A DNA stretch of 64,000 nt. Source: Variovorax sp. 679. GTDB taxonomy: Bacteria; Pseudomonadota; Gammaproteobacteria; Burkholderiales; Burkholderiaceae_C. The notes below the pieces were generated by a model. The model worked only from the letters and a program-made list of their open reading frames with translations, had not been told where the DNA came from and searched no databases. Where the stretch lies: NCBI RefSeq assembly GCF_003952185.1, contig NZ_RXFS01000004.1, forward strand, positions 124,001-188,000, written 5' to 3'. Position 1 is the stretch's first letter, and the number at the start of each line of letters is the position of its first letter. The position numbers and the translations under genes were made by a program. Of this stretch, positions 45,490-55,032 are shown one piece after another.

Positions 45490-46767
45490 ATGCCATTCGA
45501 CTCACTGGGCCTGGCCCCCGCGCTCGTGCAGGCTGCCGCCCGAAGCGGCTACGCCGCGCCGACCGCCATCCAGGCCGCGGCCATTCCCGCGATTCTGCAA
45601 GGCCGCGACGTGCGGGGCTCGGCGCAGACCGGTTCCGGCAAGACCGCCGCATTTTCCCTGCCGCTGCTGCAGCGCCTGGCCACCGAGCGGCCGCAGGCTT
45701 CGCGTCGCGTGCGCGCCCTGGTGCTCGTGCCCACCCGCGAACTCGCGGCCCAGGTCGGCGAAACCATGCAAGGCTTCGCGCAGCACCTGCCCGAGCGGCT
45801 GAAGATCGTCGTCGCTTTCGGCGGCGTGTCGATCAACCCGCAGATGATGAGCCTGCGCGGCGGCGCCGACATCGTCGTCGCCACGCCGGGCCGGCTGCTC
45901 GACCTCGTCGAGCACAACGCGCTGAGGCTGGACGCCGTGGCCATGCTCGTGCTCGACGAGGCCGACCGCCTGTTCGACCTCGGCTTCGCGGAGGAGCTCG
46001 GCCGCATCCTCGAACTGCTGCCGAAGCGGCGCCAGAACCTGCTGTTCTCCGCCACCTTCCCGAGCGCCATCCAGGCACTGGCCGACGGCATGCTGCACGA
46101 CCCGGCCGTCGTCGACGTGCAGGGAGAGCCGGATACCGCGCCCGACATCGTGCAGCGCGTGATCGAGGTCGACGCCAGCCGCCGCACGCAGCTGCTGCGC
46201 CACCTGCTCAAGCAGCACGAGAACGAGTGGGACCGCGTGCTGGTCTTCGTCGCCACGCAGCATGCCGCGCAGACCGTGGCCGAGAAGCTCTACAGGAACG
46301 GCATCTACGCCGTGCCCTTCCACGGCGACATCGCGCAGCGCACGCGCACCGACATCCTTTCGCAGTTCAAGCAGAGCCGCTGGGACGTGGTGATCGCCAC
46401 CGACCTCGCGGCGCGCGGCCTCGACATCGCGCAGCTGCCCGTGGTCATCAACTACGACCTGCCGCGCTCGCCGACCGACTACACCCATCGCATCGGCCGC
46501 ACGGGCCGCGCGGGCGAGAGCGGATTGGCGATCAGCTTCGTGAGCGCATCGACCGAGGCGCACTTCCGGCTGATCGAGAAGCGCCAGGGGCTCCGGCTGC
46601 CGCGGGAGCGCGTCGAGGGCTTCGAGCCGGTGGAGGTGGCGCCGCCGCTGGTCGATGCGTCGGGCACGGGCGGCATCAAGGGCAAGCGGCCGAGCAAGAA
46701 GGACAAGCTGCGGGCGGCGGCTGCGAAGGCTGCCACGACCGGAGACGCTCCCGAGACGAACGACTGA
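45490..46767 (+). CDS. DEAD-box RNA helicase (RhlE-like)
   Basis: A 425-residue helicase with all core motifs: Q motif at the N terminus, AQTGSGKT (about residues 45-52), PTREL, TPGR, DEAD (156-159), SAT, ATDLAARGLDI and HRIGRTGR. The C-terminal extension is short and basic (GKRPSKKDK). It unwinds RNA in ribosome assembly or mRNA decay. It is convergent with the Dabb gene and neighbours other RNA and translation genes. Confidence 0.95.
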   Translation: MPFDSLGLAPALVQAAARSGYAAPTAIQAAAIPAILQGRDVRGSAQTGSGKTAAFSLPLLQRLATERPQASRRVRALVLVPTRELAAQVGETMQGFAQHLPERLKIVVAFGGVSINPQMMSLRGGADIVVATPGRLLDLVEHNALRLDAVAMLVLDEADRLFDLGFAEELGRILELLPKRRQNLLFSATFPSAIQALADGMLHDPAVVDVQGEPDTAPDIVQRVIEVDASRRTQLLRHLLKQHENEWDRVLVFVATQHAAQTVAEKLYRNGIYAVPFHGDIAQRTRTDILSQFKQSRWDVVIATDLAARGLDIAQLPVVINYDLPRSPTDYTHRIGRTGRAGESGLAISFVSASTEAHFRLIEKRQGLRLPRERVEGFEPVEVAPPLVDASGTGGIKGKRPSKKDKLRAAAAKAATTGDAPETND

Positions 46768-46778
46768 CCGGAGTCCGG

Positions 46779-47081
46779 TCAGCCCACCGCGTAATCCACC
46801 TGGTGCCGCGCGATCCGCAGATCGCCCAGTTCCTCCCGCACGCGCAGGTGCGCCGGATGCGTGGCATAGCCGTCCAGCGAGGCCTGGCTGTCGAACTCGC
46901 TGTAGAGCACCACGTCGCAGGCATAGCCGACGCGGCTCGAATCGATGCCAACTTCCAGATGAAGCAGGCCCGGGATCTGCCCGCGCAGCGATTCGAACTT
47001 GTGCTTGAGCAGCTGCGTGGCCTGCTGCTTCTGCGCCGGTGAATCGGCGCGCAGGTCCCACATCACGATGTGCTTGAACAT
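46779..47081 (-). CDS. Dabb (stress-responsive A/B barrel) protein
   Basis: A 100-residue single-domain protein of the dimeric alpha/beta barrel family: MFKHIVMWDLRAD, GIPGLLHLEVGIDSS-like centre (QIPGLLHLEVG), VLYSEFDSQASLDGYATHPAHLRV near residue 60-80. These small proteins are often stress-induced, with unclear chemistry. It is convergent with the helicase gene, 11 bases away. Confidence 0.92.
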   Translation of the reverse strand: MFKHIVMWDLRADSPAQKQQATQLLKHKFESLRGQIPGLLHLEVGIDSSRVGYACDVVLYSEFDSQASLDGYATHPAHLRVREELGDLRIARHQVDYAVG

Positions 47082-47206
47082 GAGTCGGGCTTGTCGGAAA
47101 AAATGGCGAGGGTCGTGCGGCCGATCGTAGGCAGGGCGCGCGCGAAATACCAGACGCCACGAGCGGCGCCGGTGAAGAACAGTTTTCCGCATTCGTGCCG
47201 CTGCCG

Positions 47207-47968
47207 CTATGTGGCGCGCTTGCCCAGGAAGTTCGCCAGCAGGTCCACCGGCAGCGGAAACACGATGGTCGTGTTCTTGTCGGCGCCGATCACCGTGAGC
47301 GTTTCCAGGTAGCGCAGCTGGATGGCCTGCGGCTCCTGCGCCAGCACGCGCGCGGCCTGCGAGAGCTTCTCGGAGGCCTGCAGCTCGCCCTCGGCGTGGA
47401 TCACCTTGGCGCGTCGTTCCCGTTCCGCCTCGGCCTGCCGCGCGATGGCGCGCACCATCGATTCGGTGAGGTCGATCTGCTTGATCTCCACGTTCGACAC
47501 CTTGATGCCCCACGAGGCTGTCTGCGTGTCGAGCGACTCGCGCACGTCGAGGTTCAGCTGCTCGCGCTCGGCCAGCATGTCGTCGAGCTGGTGCTTGCCC
47601 AGCACCGAGCGCAGGGTGGTCTGGGCCAGCTGGCTGGTGGCGTTGAAGAAGTCCTTGACCTGGATGATGGCCTTCTCGGCGTCGACGATGCGGAAGTAGA
47701 CGACCGCGCTGACCTTCACCGACACGTTGTCGCGCGAGATCACGTCCTGCGTGGGCACTTCGAGCACCACGGTGCGCAGGTCGACGCGCACCACCTGCTG
47801 GATGGCGGGTATCACCAGCACCAGGCCGGGGCCCGAGACCTTCGAGAACCGCCCGAGGGTGAACACGATGCCGCGTTCGTACTCCCGGAAGATCCAAATC
47901 GCGGAAAAGAGCAGCACCGCCAGCAGAACAAGGATGACGGCGCCGATGCCTGAGGTGAGAGAGAGCAT
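47207..47968 (-). CDS. Slipin-type SPFH/band 7 membrane protein
   Basis: A 253-residue protein with one N-terminal membrane segment (about residues 7-26) and an SPFH domain (YERGIVFTLGRFSKVSGPGLVLVIP...). A helical AEAERERRAKVIHAEGE stretch follows near residue 185 and helps form large ring assemblies. CAGGAGACC precedes the ATG at 47968. Slipins usually pair with an NfeD-type gene; none is adjacent here. Confidence 0.94.
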   Translation of the reverse strand: MLSLTSGIGAVILVLLAVLLFSAIWIFREYERGIVFTLGRFSKVSGPGLVLVIPAIQQVVRVDLRTVVLEVPTQDVISRDNVSVKVSAVVYFRIVDAEKAIIQVKDFFNATSQLAQTTLRSVLGKHQLDDMLAEREQLNLDVRESLDTQTASWGIKVSNVEIKQIDLTESMVRAIARQAEAERERRAKVIHAEGELQASEKLSQAARVLAQEPQAIQLRYLETLTVIGADKNTTIVFPLPVDLLANFLGKRAT

Positions 47969-48073
47969 GTCGGTCTCCTGCGACCCAGCGAAAGCGCTGG
48001 ATGGTTGGACACCCGGCGCGCGGCAGCGTTCCGCCACGGCCTCGGGAAAAGGGGCCGGCGCCTACCGGCCCAT

Positions 48074-49237
48074 CTACCAGCCCATCTGCCTGGCCGCCAG
48101 CTCCTTCATGATTTCCTCGGCCCCGCCGCCGATCATCATCACCTTGACCTCGCGGTAGATCCGCTCGCTCACCGTGCCGCGCATGAAGCCCATGCCGCCC
48201 AGTATCTGCACTGCCTGGTCGGCGCAGAACTGCATGGTCTGCGTGGCGTGGTTCTTCAGCATGCAGATCTGCGCGACCCATTCGGGCGCGTTGAAGCGCC
48301 CGGCCGCCTCGAGCGCGTCGCCCTCGGCCGACACCGCCTCGATCCAGGCTTCGGTGGATGCAATGCGCATCTGCATGTCGACCAGCTTGTGGCGCACCGC
48401 CTGGTGCTCGATGAGCGCGGCGCCGAAGGTCTTGCGGTCGCGCGCCCAAGCCAGCGCCTCGTCGAGGCATGCCTGCGAGAAACCCAGCGCCCCCGCCGCG
48501 AGGCCGATGCGCTCGCCGTTGAAGTTGCCCATGATCATGCGGAAGCCCGCGCCTTCGTCGCCCAGCAGGTAGCGTGCAGGCACGCGCACGTTGTCGAAGT
48601 GCAGCGTGGCGGTATCGGAACACAGCCAGCCCATCTTCGAAAGCCGCGTGCGCGTGAGGCCCGGCGCATCGCCCGGTACCAGCAGCATCGATATGCCGCC
48701 CGCGCCGCGCCCTTCGCCGGTGCGCAGGGCCACCGTGATCCAGTCGGCGCGCATGCCGGAAGTGATGAAAGTCTTCTCACCGTTGACGACATAGTGGTCG
48801 CCATCGCGCCGCGCCGTCGTGCGCAGCGCGGCCACATCGGAGCCGCCGCCGGGCTCGGTGATGGCCAGCGCCGCGATCTTCTCGCCGCGCAGCACCGGCG
48901 GCACGACTTCGCGGCGCACCGCATCGCTCGCATGCAGCACCACCGGCGGCAGGCCGATGTTGTGCGAGAACAGGCTCGCGAGCACGCCGCCGCTCCTGCC
49001 GTGGCGCGCGAGCGCGATCCATGCGGGCAGCTTGAGCGAATACGAGGCGGGTGTGCCGCCAAGCTCTTCCGGATAGCCCAGGCCCAGCAGGCCGAGTTCT
49101 GCGGCACGCGCATAGAGCGTGCGCGGGAACTCGCCCGCGTCGTCCCACGCCTGCACGTGCGGCGCGATCTCGCTTTCGGCGAAGCGCCGCACCGTGTCGG
49201 CCAGCGCGGCGCGGTCGGATCGCAGTTCGGCGTCCAT
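48074..49237 (-). CDS. Acyl-CoA dehydrogenase
   Basis: A 387-residue FAD acyl-CoA dehydrogenase. ALAITEPGGGSDVAALRTTA and WITVALRT mark the FAD site, and the C terminus QILGGMGFMRGTVSERIYREVKVMMIGGGAEEIMKELAARQM carries the FAD-dimer signature and the likely catalytic Glu. The ATG at 49237 is preferred to a GTG three codons upstream because of spacing from GGGA. It is the last gene of a five-gene acyl-CoA operon, with its twin immediately upstream. Confidence 0.93.
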   Translation of the reverse strand: MDAELRSDRAALADTVRRFAESEIAPHVQAWDDAGEFPRTLYARAAELGLLGLGYPEELGGTPASYSLKLPAWIALARHGRSGGVLASLFSHNIGLPPVVLHASDAVRREVVPPVLRGEKIAALAITEPGGGSDVAALRTTARRDGDHYVVNGEKTFITSGMRADWITVALRTGEGRGAGGISMLLVPGDAPGLTRTRLSKMGWLCSDTATLHFDNVRVPARYLLGDEGAGFRMIMGNFNGERIGLAAGALGFSQACLDEALAWARDRKTFGAALIEHQAVRHKLVDMQMRIASTEAWIEAVSAEGDALEAAGRFNAPEWVAQICMLKNHATQTMQFCADQAVQILGGMGFMRGTVSERIYREVKVMMIGGGAEEIMKELAARQMGW

Positions 49238-49254
49238 GCGATGCACTTTCCCGA

Positions 49255-50415
49255 TCAGCCGCGCGGCGGGCGCTTGGCGATGCCCATCGTCTTCGCGAGG
49301 ATGCCCAGCATCACCTCGTCGGCGCCGCCGCCGATGGAGCCCAGCCGACCGTCGCGATAAAGCCGCGACACGCGGTTCTCCAGCGTGAAGCCCATGCCGC
49401 CCCAGAACTGCAGGCAGGTATCGGCCACCTGCCGCGTGAGCCGCCCGGTCTTGAGCTTGGCCATCGACGCGAGTTCGAGCACGTCCTCGCCCTTCACATG
49501 CAGGTCGCAGGCGCGGTAGGTGAGTGCGCGCAGTGCTTCAACCTCGGTCTTGAGCTCGGCGAGCTTGAACTGCACCCACTGCTGGTCGGCCAGCGTGGCG
49601 CCGAACATCTGCCGCTGCTGCGCCCATTCGATGGTCTGCGCGATGCAGTCTTCCATCGATTCGAGCGAACTCGCGGCGGCCCACAACCGCTCTTCCTGGA
49701 ATTGCTGCATCTGGTAGACGAAGCCCTGGCCCTCCTCGCCGATGCGATAGCGCTGCGGCACGCGCACGTTGTCGAAGTAGATGAGCCCGGTGTCGCTCGA
49801 ATCCATGCCGATCTTGCGGATCTTCTTCGCCTTCTCGATGCCCGGCAGGTTCATCGGCACCATGACGAGCGATTTGTTTCGGTGCACCGGGCCGTCGCTG
49901 GTGTTGACCAGCATGCACATCCAGTCGGCCTGCAGGCTGTTGGTGATCCACATCTTCTGGCCGCTGATGAGGTAGTCGCCGCCGTCCTTGCGCGCGTGGC
50001 TCTTCAGGCCCGCCACGTCGCTGCCCGCCCCGGGCTCGCTCACGCCGATGCAGCCGACCATGTCGCCCGCGATGGCGGGCGCCAGGAACTCGCGGCGCAG
50101 TTCGTCGTTGCCGAATCGTGCGAGCGCGGGCGTGCACATGTCGGTCTGCACGCCGATGGCCATCGGCACGCCGCCGCAGGAAATGTGGCCCAGCGCTTCG
50201 GCCATGGCCATCGCGTACGAGTAGTCGAGCCCGGCGCCGCCGAAGGCCTCGGGCTTGTTCAGGCCCAGCATGCCGAGGTTGCCGAGCTTCTTGAAGACCT
50301 CGTGCGCCGGGAAGATCTCGGCAGCCTCCCATTCGTCCACGTGCGGGTTGATCTCGTCGTCGATGAAGCGGCGCAGGGTCTTCTGGATCTCGAGGTGTTC
50401 GTGGGTGTACTGCAT
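49255..50415 (-). CDS. Acyl-CoA dehydrogenase (citronellyl-CoA dehydrogenase-like)
   Basis: A 386-residue acyl-CoA dehydrogenase: CIGVSEPGAGSDVAGLKSHARKDGGDYLISGQKMWITNS near residues 124-160 and the C-terminal CLQFWGGMGFTLENRVSRLYRDGRLGSIGGGADEVMLGILAK. GGAGACC precedes the ATG. It sits between the SDR gene and the second dehydrogenase. In the Pseudomonas atu pathway a comparable dehydrogenase oxidises citronellyl-CoA; here that is only a context-based suggestion. Confidence 0.93.
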   Translation of the reverse strand: MQYTHEHLEIQKTLRRFIDDEINPHVDEWEAAEIFPAHEVFKKLGNLGMLGLNKPEAFGGAGLDYSYAMAMAEALGHISCGGVPMAIGVQTDMCTPALARFGNDELRREFLAPAIAGDMVGCIGVSEPGAGSDVAGLKSHARKDGGDYLISGQKMWITNSLQADWMCMLVNTSDGPVHRNKSLVMVPMNLPGIEKAKKIRKIGMDSSDTGLIYFDNVRVPQRYRIGEEGQGFVYQMQQFQEERLWAAASSLESMEDCIAQTIEWAQQRQMFGATLADQQWVQFKLAELKTEVEALRALTYRACDLHVKGEDVLELASMAKLKTGRLTRQVADTCLQFWGGMGFTLENRVSRLYRDGRLGSIGGGADEVMLGILAKTMGIAKRPPRG

Positions 50416-50436
50416 GAAATGGTCTCCGTTCGTTCT

Positions 50437-51342
50437 TTACTTGTCCTGGAACACGCGCGGCGCCTGCGCCAGGTGGAATCCGTCGAAGGGCTTCACCGCC
50501 GCGCGCTGCTGAGTCTGCGCATCGGGAATCGCCATCGGCCAGCCCATGCGCACCTGCGGCCGCGCGCCGTCCACGCGCAGCACGGTGCCGCTGACGAAGC
50601 TGGCCGCGGGGCTCAGCAGGAAGGCGATGGCCGCGGAGGTCTCTGCCTCGTTGCCGAAGCGGCCGGCGGGCACGGTCTTGCGCATGGCGCGCAGCATGTC
50701 GCCGGCCTCGGGCGGGTAGTGGTCCATGCCGCTCGACGCGATGTAGCCGGGTGCGACAGCGTTCACGCGCACGCCGCTTGCGGCCCATTCGAGCGCGGCG
50801 GTCTCGGTGAAGCTCACCATGCCGGCGCGCGCGGCGCCGCTGTGGCCCATGTTGGGCATGGAGCCCCAGATGTCGGCCACGATGTTGACGATGGCGCCGC
50901 CGTTGGCCTGCATGCTCTGCACGAAGCACTCGCGCGCGACGAGGAAGCCGCCCGTGAGGTTGGTGTGGATCACCGCCTCCCAGCCCTTGGCGGTGATGGC
51001 GTGCAGCGGCGTGATGTACTGGCCGCCCGCGTTGTTGACGAGGCCGTCGATGCGGCCATGCCCCGCGACGATGGCCGCGACGGCTTCGCGCACGGCTTCT
51101 TCCTGCCGGATGTCGAAGGCCTGCGTGCCGGCCCTGCCGCCGGCGGCTTCGATTTCGGCGCGCACCGCGTCGAGCTTCTCGGGCTTGCGGCCGACCAGCA
51201 CCACATGCGCCCCGAGCGAGGCGAGTTCGTGCGCGGTGCAGCGGCCGATGCCCGAGCCGCCGCCCGTGACGACGATGACCTGTCCGTCGAACAGGCCGGG
51301 CGCGAAGACGGAGCGGTAGCGGGAGGAGGATGAAGCGTTCAT
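50437..51342 (-). CDS. SDR oxidoreductase resembling peroxisomal trans-2-enoyl-CoA reductase (PECR)
   Basis: A 301-residue short-chain dehydrogenase. The NAD(P) motif GGGSGIG is near residue 29 and NNAGG near 107. The usual YxxxK is replaced by the segment MGHSGAARAGMVSFTETAALEW, closely similar to the HSGAARAGV segment of eukaryotic PECR. That points to a 2-enoyl-CoA reductase rather than an alcohol dehydrogenase. It lies between the biotin carboxylase and the acyl-CoA dehydrogenases. AtuB/AtuG-type SDRs in acyclic terpene clusters are an alternative. Confidence 0.88.
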   Translation of the reverse strand: MNASSSSRYRSVFAPGLFDGQVIVVTGGGSGIGRCTAHELASLGAHVVLVGRKPEKLDAVRAEIEAAGGRAGTQAFDIRQEEAVREAVAAIVAGHGRIDGLVNNAGGQYITPLHAITAKGWEAVIHTNLTGGFLVARECFVQSMQANGGAIVNIVADIWGSMPNMGHSGAARAGMVSFTETAALEWAASGVRVNAVAPGYIASSGMDHYPPEAGDMLRAMRKTVPAGRFGNEAETSAAIAFLLSPAASFVSGTVLRVDGARPQVRMGWPMAIPDAQTQQRAAVKPFDGFHLAQAPRVFQDK

Positions 51343-51379
51343 GCGAATGACCTTGTGGAGTCCTTGAGGGCTGTCTCTG

Positions 51380-53335
51380 TCACGCCTCGGCGACCTGCGC
51401 GACCACGTGCCGTGCCGCCACCTGCGCACCCACCGCGACATGCAGGGCGACGCGGCCCGCGCGTGGCGCGCAATGCACATGCTCCATCTTCATCGCTTCG
51501 AGCGTGACGAGCGGCTGGCCCGCGGCGACCGCATCGCCCTCGGCCACCAGCAGCGCGATCACGCGGCCGTTCATGGAGGCGCGCAGCAGGCCGTCGCCAT
51601 CGCCGCCGTCGGCACGGGCCGCCGCGACGTGCGTGAGGTTGTCCAGCTGGTGCGCCTGTCCGTCGTGGTGGAAGAACACGCGGTCGTCATGCCGTGCGAC
51701 GAAAGCCTGCGCGGACAGGCCGCCGCACGAGAAGCGGAGGCTGCCGTCGCCGGGAAGGGCGAGCAGCGCGAGCTGCACTGGCTGGTTGTCGTCCAGCGCG
51801 ATGTCGAAGGTGTTGGCGCCGCGCGGCGTCACGCGGGCCGCGTGCACCGTGCCGTCGAGCGAGAAGCGCAGGGCGTTGGGCAGCGTGTGCACCAGCGGCG
51901 AGGGCCAGCCGCGTTCGCCCAGCTGGAGCAGCAGGGCGGCGAGCAGCGCCGCGCGGGTTTCGCCCGCCTTGTCGATGGCGAGCAGGGCGTCGAGGTGATC
52001 GCCGACGAAGGCAGTCGTTGCATCGCCGTTGGCGAAAACTTCGTGCGCCAGCGTGCGTTGCAGAAGCTGCTGATTGGTGGGAATGCCGAGCGCGACGGTG
52101 TCCTGCAGCCCCGCGATGAGCCGCTGCCGTGCGTCCTCGCGCGTGCGGCCGCTTGCCACCAGCTTGGCGATCATCGAGTCGTAGAAGGGTGGGACTTCGG
52201 AGCCATCGCGCAGTGCGTGCTCGGTGCGCAGCGCCGCGGAGGGGCGCCATGCCGCCAGCGTTCCGCTTTGCGGCATGAAGCCCTGCAGCGGATCTTCGGC
52301 GCACAGGCGCACCTCGATCGCATGGCCGGAGATGCGCACGTCCTGCTGCGTCAGCGGCAGGGGCTCGCCTCCCGCGACGCGCAATTGCAGCTCGACGAGA
52401 TCGAGGCCGGTCACCGCTTCGGTCACCGGGTGCTCCACCTGCAGGCGCGTGTTCATTTCCATGAACCAGTACTGGCCTTCGGTGTCGAGCAGGAATTCGA
52501 GCGTGCCCGCGCCTTCGTAGGCAATGGCCTTCGCCGCGGCAACGGCAGTGGCGCCCATGCGTTCGCGCAGCGCTTCCGATACTGCGGGCGAGGGCGCTTC
52601 CTCGACGACCTTCTGGTGCCTGCGCTGCACCGAGCAGTCGCGCTCGCCGAGGTGGATGGCGTTGCCGTGCCGGTCCGCGAACACCTGCACCTCGACGTGG
52701 CGCGGCGCGACGATGGCGCGCTCCAGGATCACGGTGGCGTCGCCGAATGCATTGAGCGCTTCCGACTGCGCGCTGCGCAGCTGCTCGGCGAAGCTCGCGG
52801 CCGAGGTGACGAGCCGCATGCCACGCCCGCCGCCGCCGGCGGTGGCCTTGATCATCACGGGCCAGCCGATGCGTGCCGCCTCGGCCGCCAGCGTGCGTTC
52901 GCCCTGGTCCTCGCCCTGGTAGCCGGGAATGCACGGCACGCCCGCGGCCTGCATCAGCCGCTTGGCGCCGGCCTTGTCGCCCATCGCGCGAATGGCTTCG
53001 GGCGAGGGGCCGATGAAGACCAGCCCGGCGTCGCGGCAGGCCTGGGCGAAAGCGGCGTTTTCCGCGAGGAAACCGTAGCCGGGGTGCACCGCGTCGGCAC
53101 CGCTGGCGCGCGCGGCCTCGATGATCTCGGCGATGTTCAGGTAGCTCTGCGCGGGCAGCGGCGCGCCGATGTGCACCGACTCGTCGGCGAACCGAACGTG
53201 CTCGGCATTCGCGTCGGCGCTGGAGTACACGGCCACCGTGCGGTAGCCCATGGTGCGCGCGGTGCGCATCACGCGCATCGCGATCTCGCCGCGGTTGGCG
53301 ATCAGGATCTTGTGGAATCTGGTGTTGCTGCTCAT
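51380..53335 (-). CDS. Biotin-dependent acyl-CoA carboxylase alpha subunit
   Basis: A 651-residue fusion of biotin carboxylase (residues about 1-450: ILIANRGEIAMRV, ATP-grasp GGGGRGM, EMNTRLQVEHPVTE), a linker domain and a C-terminal biotinyl domain with EAMKMEH, where Lys is biotinylated. It carboxylates biotin using ATP and bicarbonate for the carboxyltransferase encoded by the preceding gene, which it overlaps by four bases. The acceptor could be 3-methylcrotonyl-, geranyl- or propionyl-CoA. Confidence 0.93.
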   Translation of the reverse strand: MSSNTRFHKILIANRGEIAMRVMRTARTMGYRTVAVYSSADANAEHVRFADESVHIGAPLPAQSYLNIAEIIEAARASGADAVHPGYGFLAENAAFAQACRDAGLVFIGPSPEAIRAMGDKAGAKRLMQAAGVPCIPGYQGEDQGERTLAAEAARIGWPVMIKATAGGGGRGMRLVTSAASFAEQLRSAQSEALNAFGDATVILERAIVAPRHVEVQVFADRHGNAIHLGERDCSVQRRHQKVVEEAPSPAVSEALRERMGATAVAAAKAIAYEGAGTLEFLLDTEGQYWFMEMNTRLQVEHPVTEAVTGLDLVELQLRVAGGEPLPLTQQDVRISGHAIEVRLCAEDPLQGFMPQSGTLAAWRPSAALRTEHALRDGSEVPPFYDSMIAKLVASGRTREDARQRLIAGLQDTVALGIPTNQQLLQRTLAHEVFANGDATTAFVGDHLDALLAIDKAGETRAALLAALLLQLGERGWPSPLVHTLPNALRFSLDGTVHAARVTPRGANTFDIALDDNQPVQLALLALPGDGSLRFSCGGLSAQAFVARHDDRVFFHHDGQAHQLDNLTHVAAARADGGDGDGLLRASMNGRVIALLVAEGDAVAAGQPLVTLEAMKMEHVHCAPRAGRVALHVAVGAQVAARHVVAQVAEA

Positions 53336-54942
53336 GGACGTGCCACCCCGAACTGCATGGGCTGCGTCACGCGTGCGTCGGCATCGCGACAGATGGATAG
53401 CACTTCGGCCAGCACCGCGCGCGTGTCGCGCGGGTCGATCACGCCGTCGTCCAGCAGCAGTGCGCTGGTGGTGAACACGCTCATCTGCCGGTCGAAGCGC
53501 TCGACGATCTGCTGCTGCATCGCGTCGAGCTTCGCCTGGTCGACCGCGCCCTTTCGCGCCATGCCTGCTTCCATCACGATGGCCATGGTCTTCGCCGCCT
53601 GCTCGCCGCCCATCACGGCGGTGCGCGCGTTGGGCCAGCTGAAGCAGAAGCGCGGCGCGAAGCCCCGGCCGCACATGCCGTAGTTGCCCGCGCCGTACGA
53701 GGCGCCGCAATGCAGCGTGATCTGCGGCACCGTGGCGTTGGTCACGGCCTGGATCATCTTCGCGCCGTGCTTGATGATGCCGGCCTCCTCGTGCGCCCGG
53801 CCCACCATGTAGCCGGTGATGTTCTGCAGGTAGACGATGGGCGTGCACGACTGGCAGCAGGCCTGGATGAAGTGCGTGGCCTTGGTGGCGCCGTCGGAGT
53901 CGATGGGGCCGTTGTTGGTGATGATGCCCACCGCATGCCCTTCGAGCCGGATGTGGCCGCAGACGGTGGCGCTGCCGTAGTGCTCACTGAACTCCAGGAA
54001 CTCGGAGCCGTCGGCGATGCGCGCGATGACCTCGCGCATGTCCACCGGCCTCCGCCCGTCGGTCGGCATGATGCCGAGCAGCTCTTCGGCGTCGTAGCGC
54101 GGCGCAGCGAATGTGCGCGGTTTTTCCTCGCGTGCCCAGTCGATGCCGCCGAGGATCGAGCGCGCGATTCGGATGGCGTCGCGGTCGTCCTCCGCGAGGT
54201 AGTCGCCGAGGCCCGAGACGTGGGTGTGCATCACGGCGCCTCCCAGTTCTTCCTCGGTCGCGATCTCGCCGGTGGCCGCCTTCAAGAGCGGCGGCCCGGC
54301 GAGAAAGGCGCGCGTGCGGTCGCGCACCATCACGATGTAGTCGGAAAGCCCCGTCTGGTAGGCGCCGCCGGCAGTCGAGGAGCCGTGCGTCACCGTCACC
54401 ACCGGCAGCCCGGCGGCCGACAGTCGCGCGAGGTTGCGGAAGATGTTGCCGCCGCGCACGAAGTCTTGCACGCGGTACTGCATGAGGTTGGCGCCGGCGC
54501 TTTCCACGAGCTGCACGTAGGGCAGCCTGTTCTCCAGCGCCATTTCCTGCACGCGCAGCTGCTTGTCCAGCCCCATGGGCTGCAGCGCGCCGGCGTCGAT
54601 GCCGGAGTCCGACGCATTGACCATGCAGCGCACGCCCGACACGTAGCCGATGCCGGAGATCAGGCCGCCGCCCGGCACGCTCTTCGAGAGGTCGGGGTTG
54701 TCCTGTCCCAGCCCCGCGAGCGAGGCCAGCGGCAGGAAGGGCGCGCCGGTGTCGAGCAGCAGCGCGATGCGCTCGCGCGGCAGCAGCTGCCCGCGCCTGG
54801 CGAAGCGCTCGGCCGATGCGCCCGAGGCCGAGACGGCGCGCGCCTCGTGTTCGCGGACCTGGCCGATGAGCGCCAGCATGCTGGCACTGTTGGCCTGGAA
54901 GGTGTCGCTGGCCGCTTGCAGCCGGGATTCGATGACTGGCAT
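53332..54942 (-). CDS. Acyl-CoA carboxylase carboxyltransferase beta subunit (geranyl/methylcrotonyl-CoA type)
   Basis: A 536-residue carboxyltransferase. Residues near 170-200 read PVVTVTHGSSTAGGAYQTGLSDYIVMVR, and FLAGPPLLKAATGEIATEEELGGAVMH follows; these match the MCC/GCC beta family closely. HGSSTAGGAYQ and the N-terminal MPVIESRLQAASDTFQAN are nearer to geranyl-CoA carboxylase (AtuC) than to leucine MCC in my recollection. No hydratase or acyl-CoA ligase of the atu pathway is in the cluster, so the substrate stays open. First gene of the five-gene operon. Confidence 0.9.
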   Translation of the reverse strand: MPVIESRLQAASDTFQANSASMLALIGQVREHEARAVSASGASAERFARRGQLLPRERIALLLDTGAPFLPLASLAGLGQDNPDLSKSVPGGGLISGIGYVSGVRCMVNASDSGIDAGALQPMGLDKQLRVQEMALENRLPYVQLVESAGANLMQYRVQDFVRGGNIFRNLARLSAAGLPVVTVTHGSSTAGGAYQTGLSDYIVMVRDRTRAFLAGPPLLKAATGEIATEEELGGAVMHTHVSGLGDYLAEDDRDAIRIARSILGGIDWAREEKPRTFAAPRYDAEELLGIMPTDGRRPVDMREVIARIADGSEFLEFSEHYGSATVCGHIRLEGHAVGIITNNGPIDSDGATKATHFIQACCQSCTPIVYLQNITGYMVGRAHEEAGIIKHGAKMIQAVTNATVPQITLHCGASYGAGNYGMCGRGFAPRFCFSWPNARTAVMGGEQAAKTMAIVMEAGMARKGAVDQAKLDAMQQQIVERFDRQMSVFTTSALLLDDGVIDPRDTRAVLAEVLSICRDADARVTQPMQFGVARP

Positions 54943-55032
54943 GTGAGAGTCTGTGCAGATCGTTTTTTTCGCTCTGCACCGACTCTAGGACGCGGGCGCG
55001 GCGCCCGCTTGCGCTTACTGGCTGGTGCCGGG

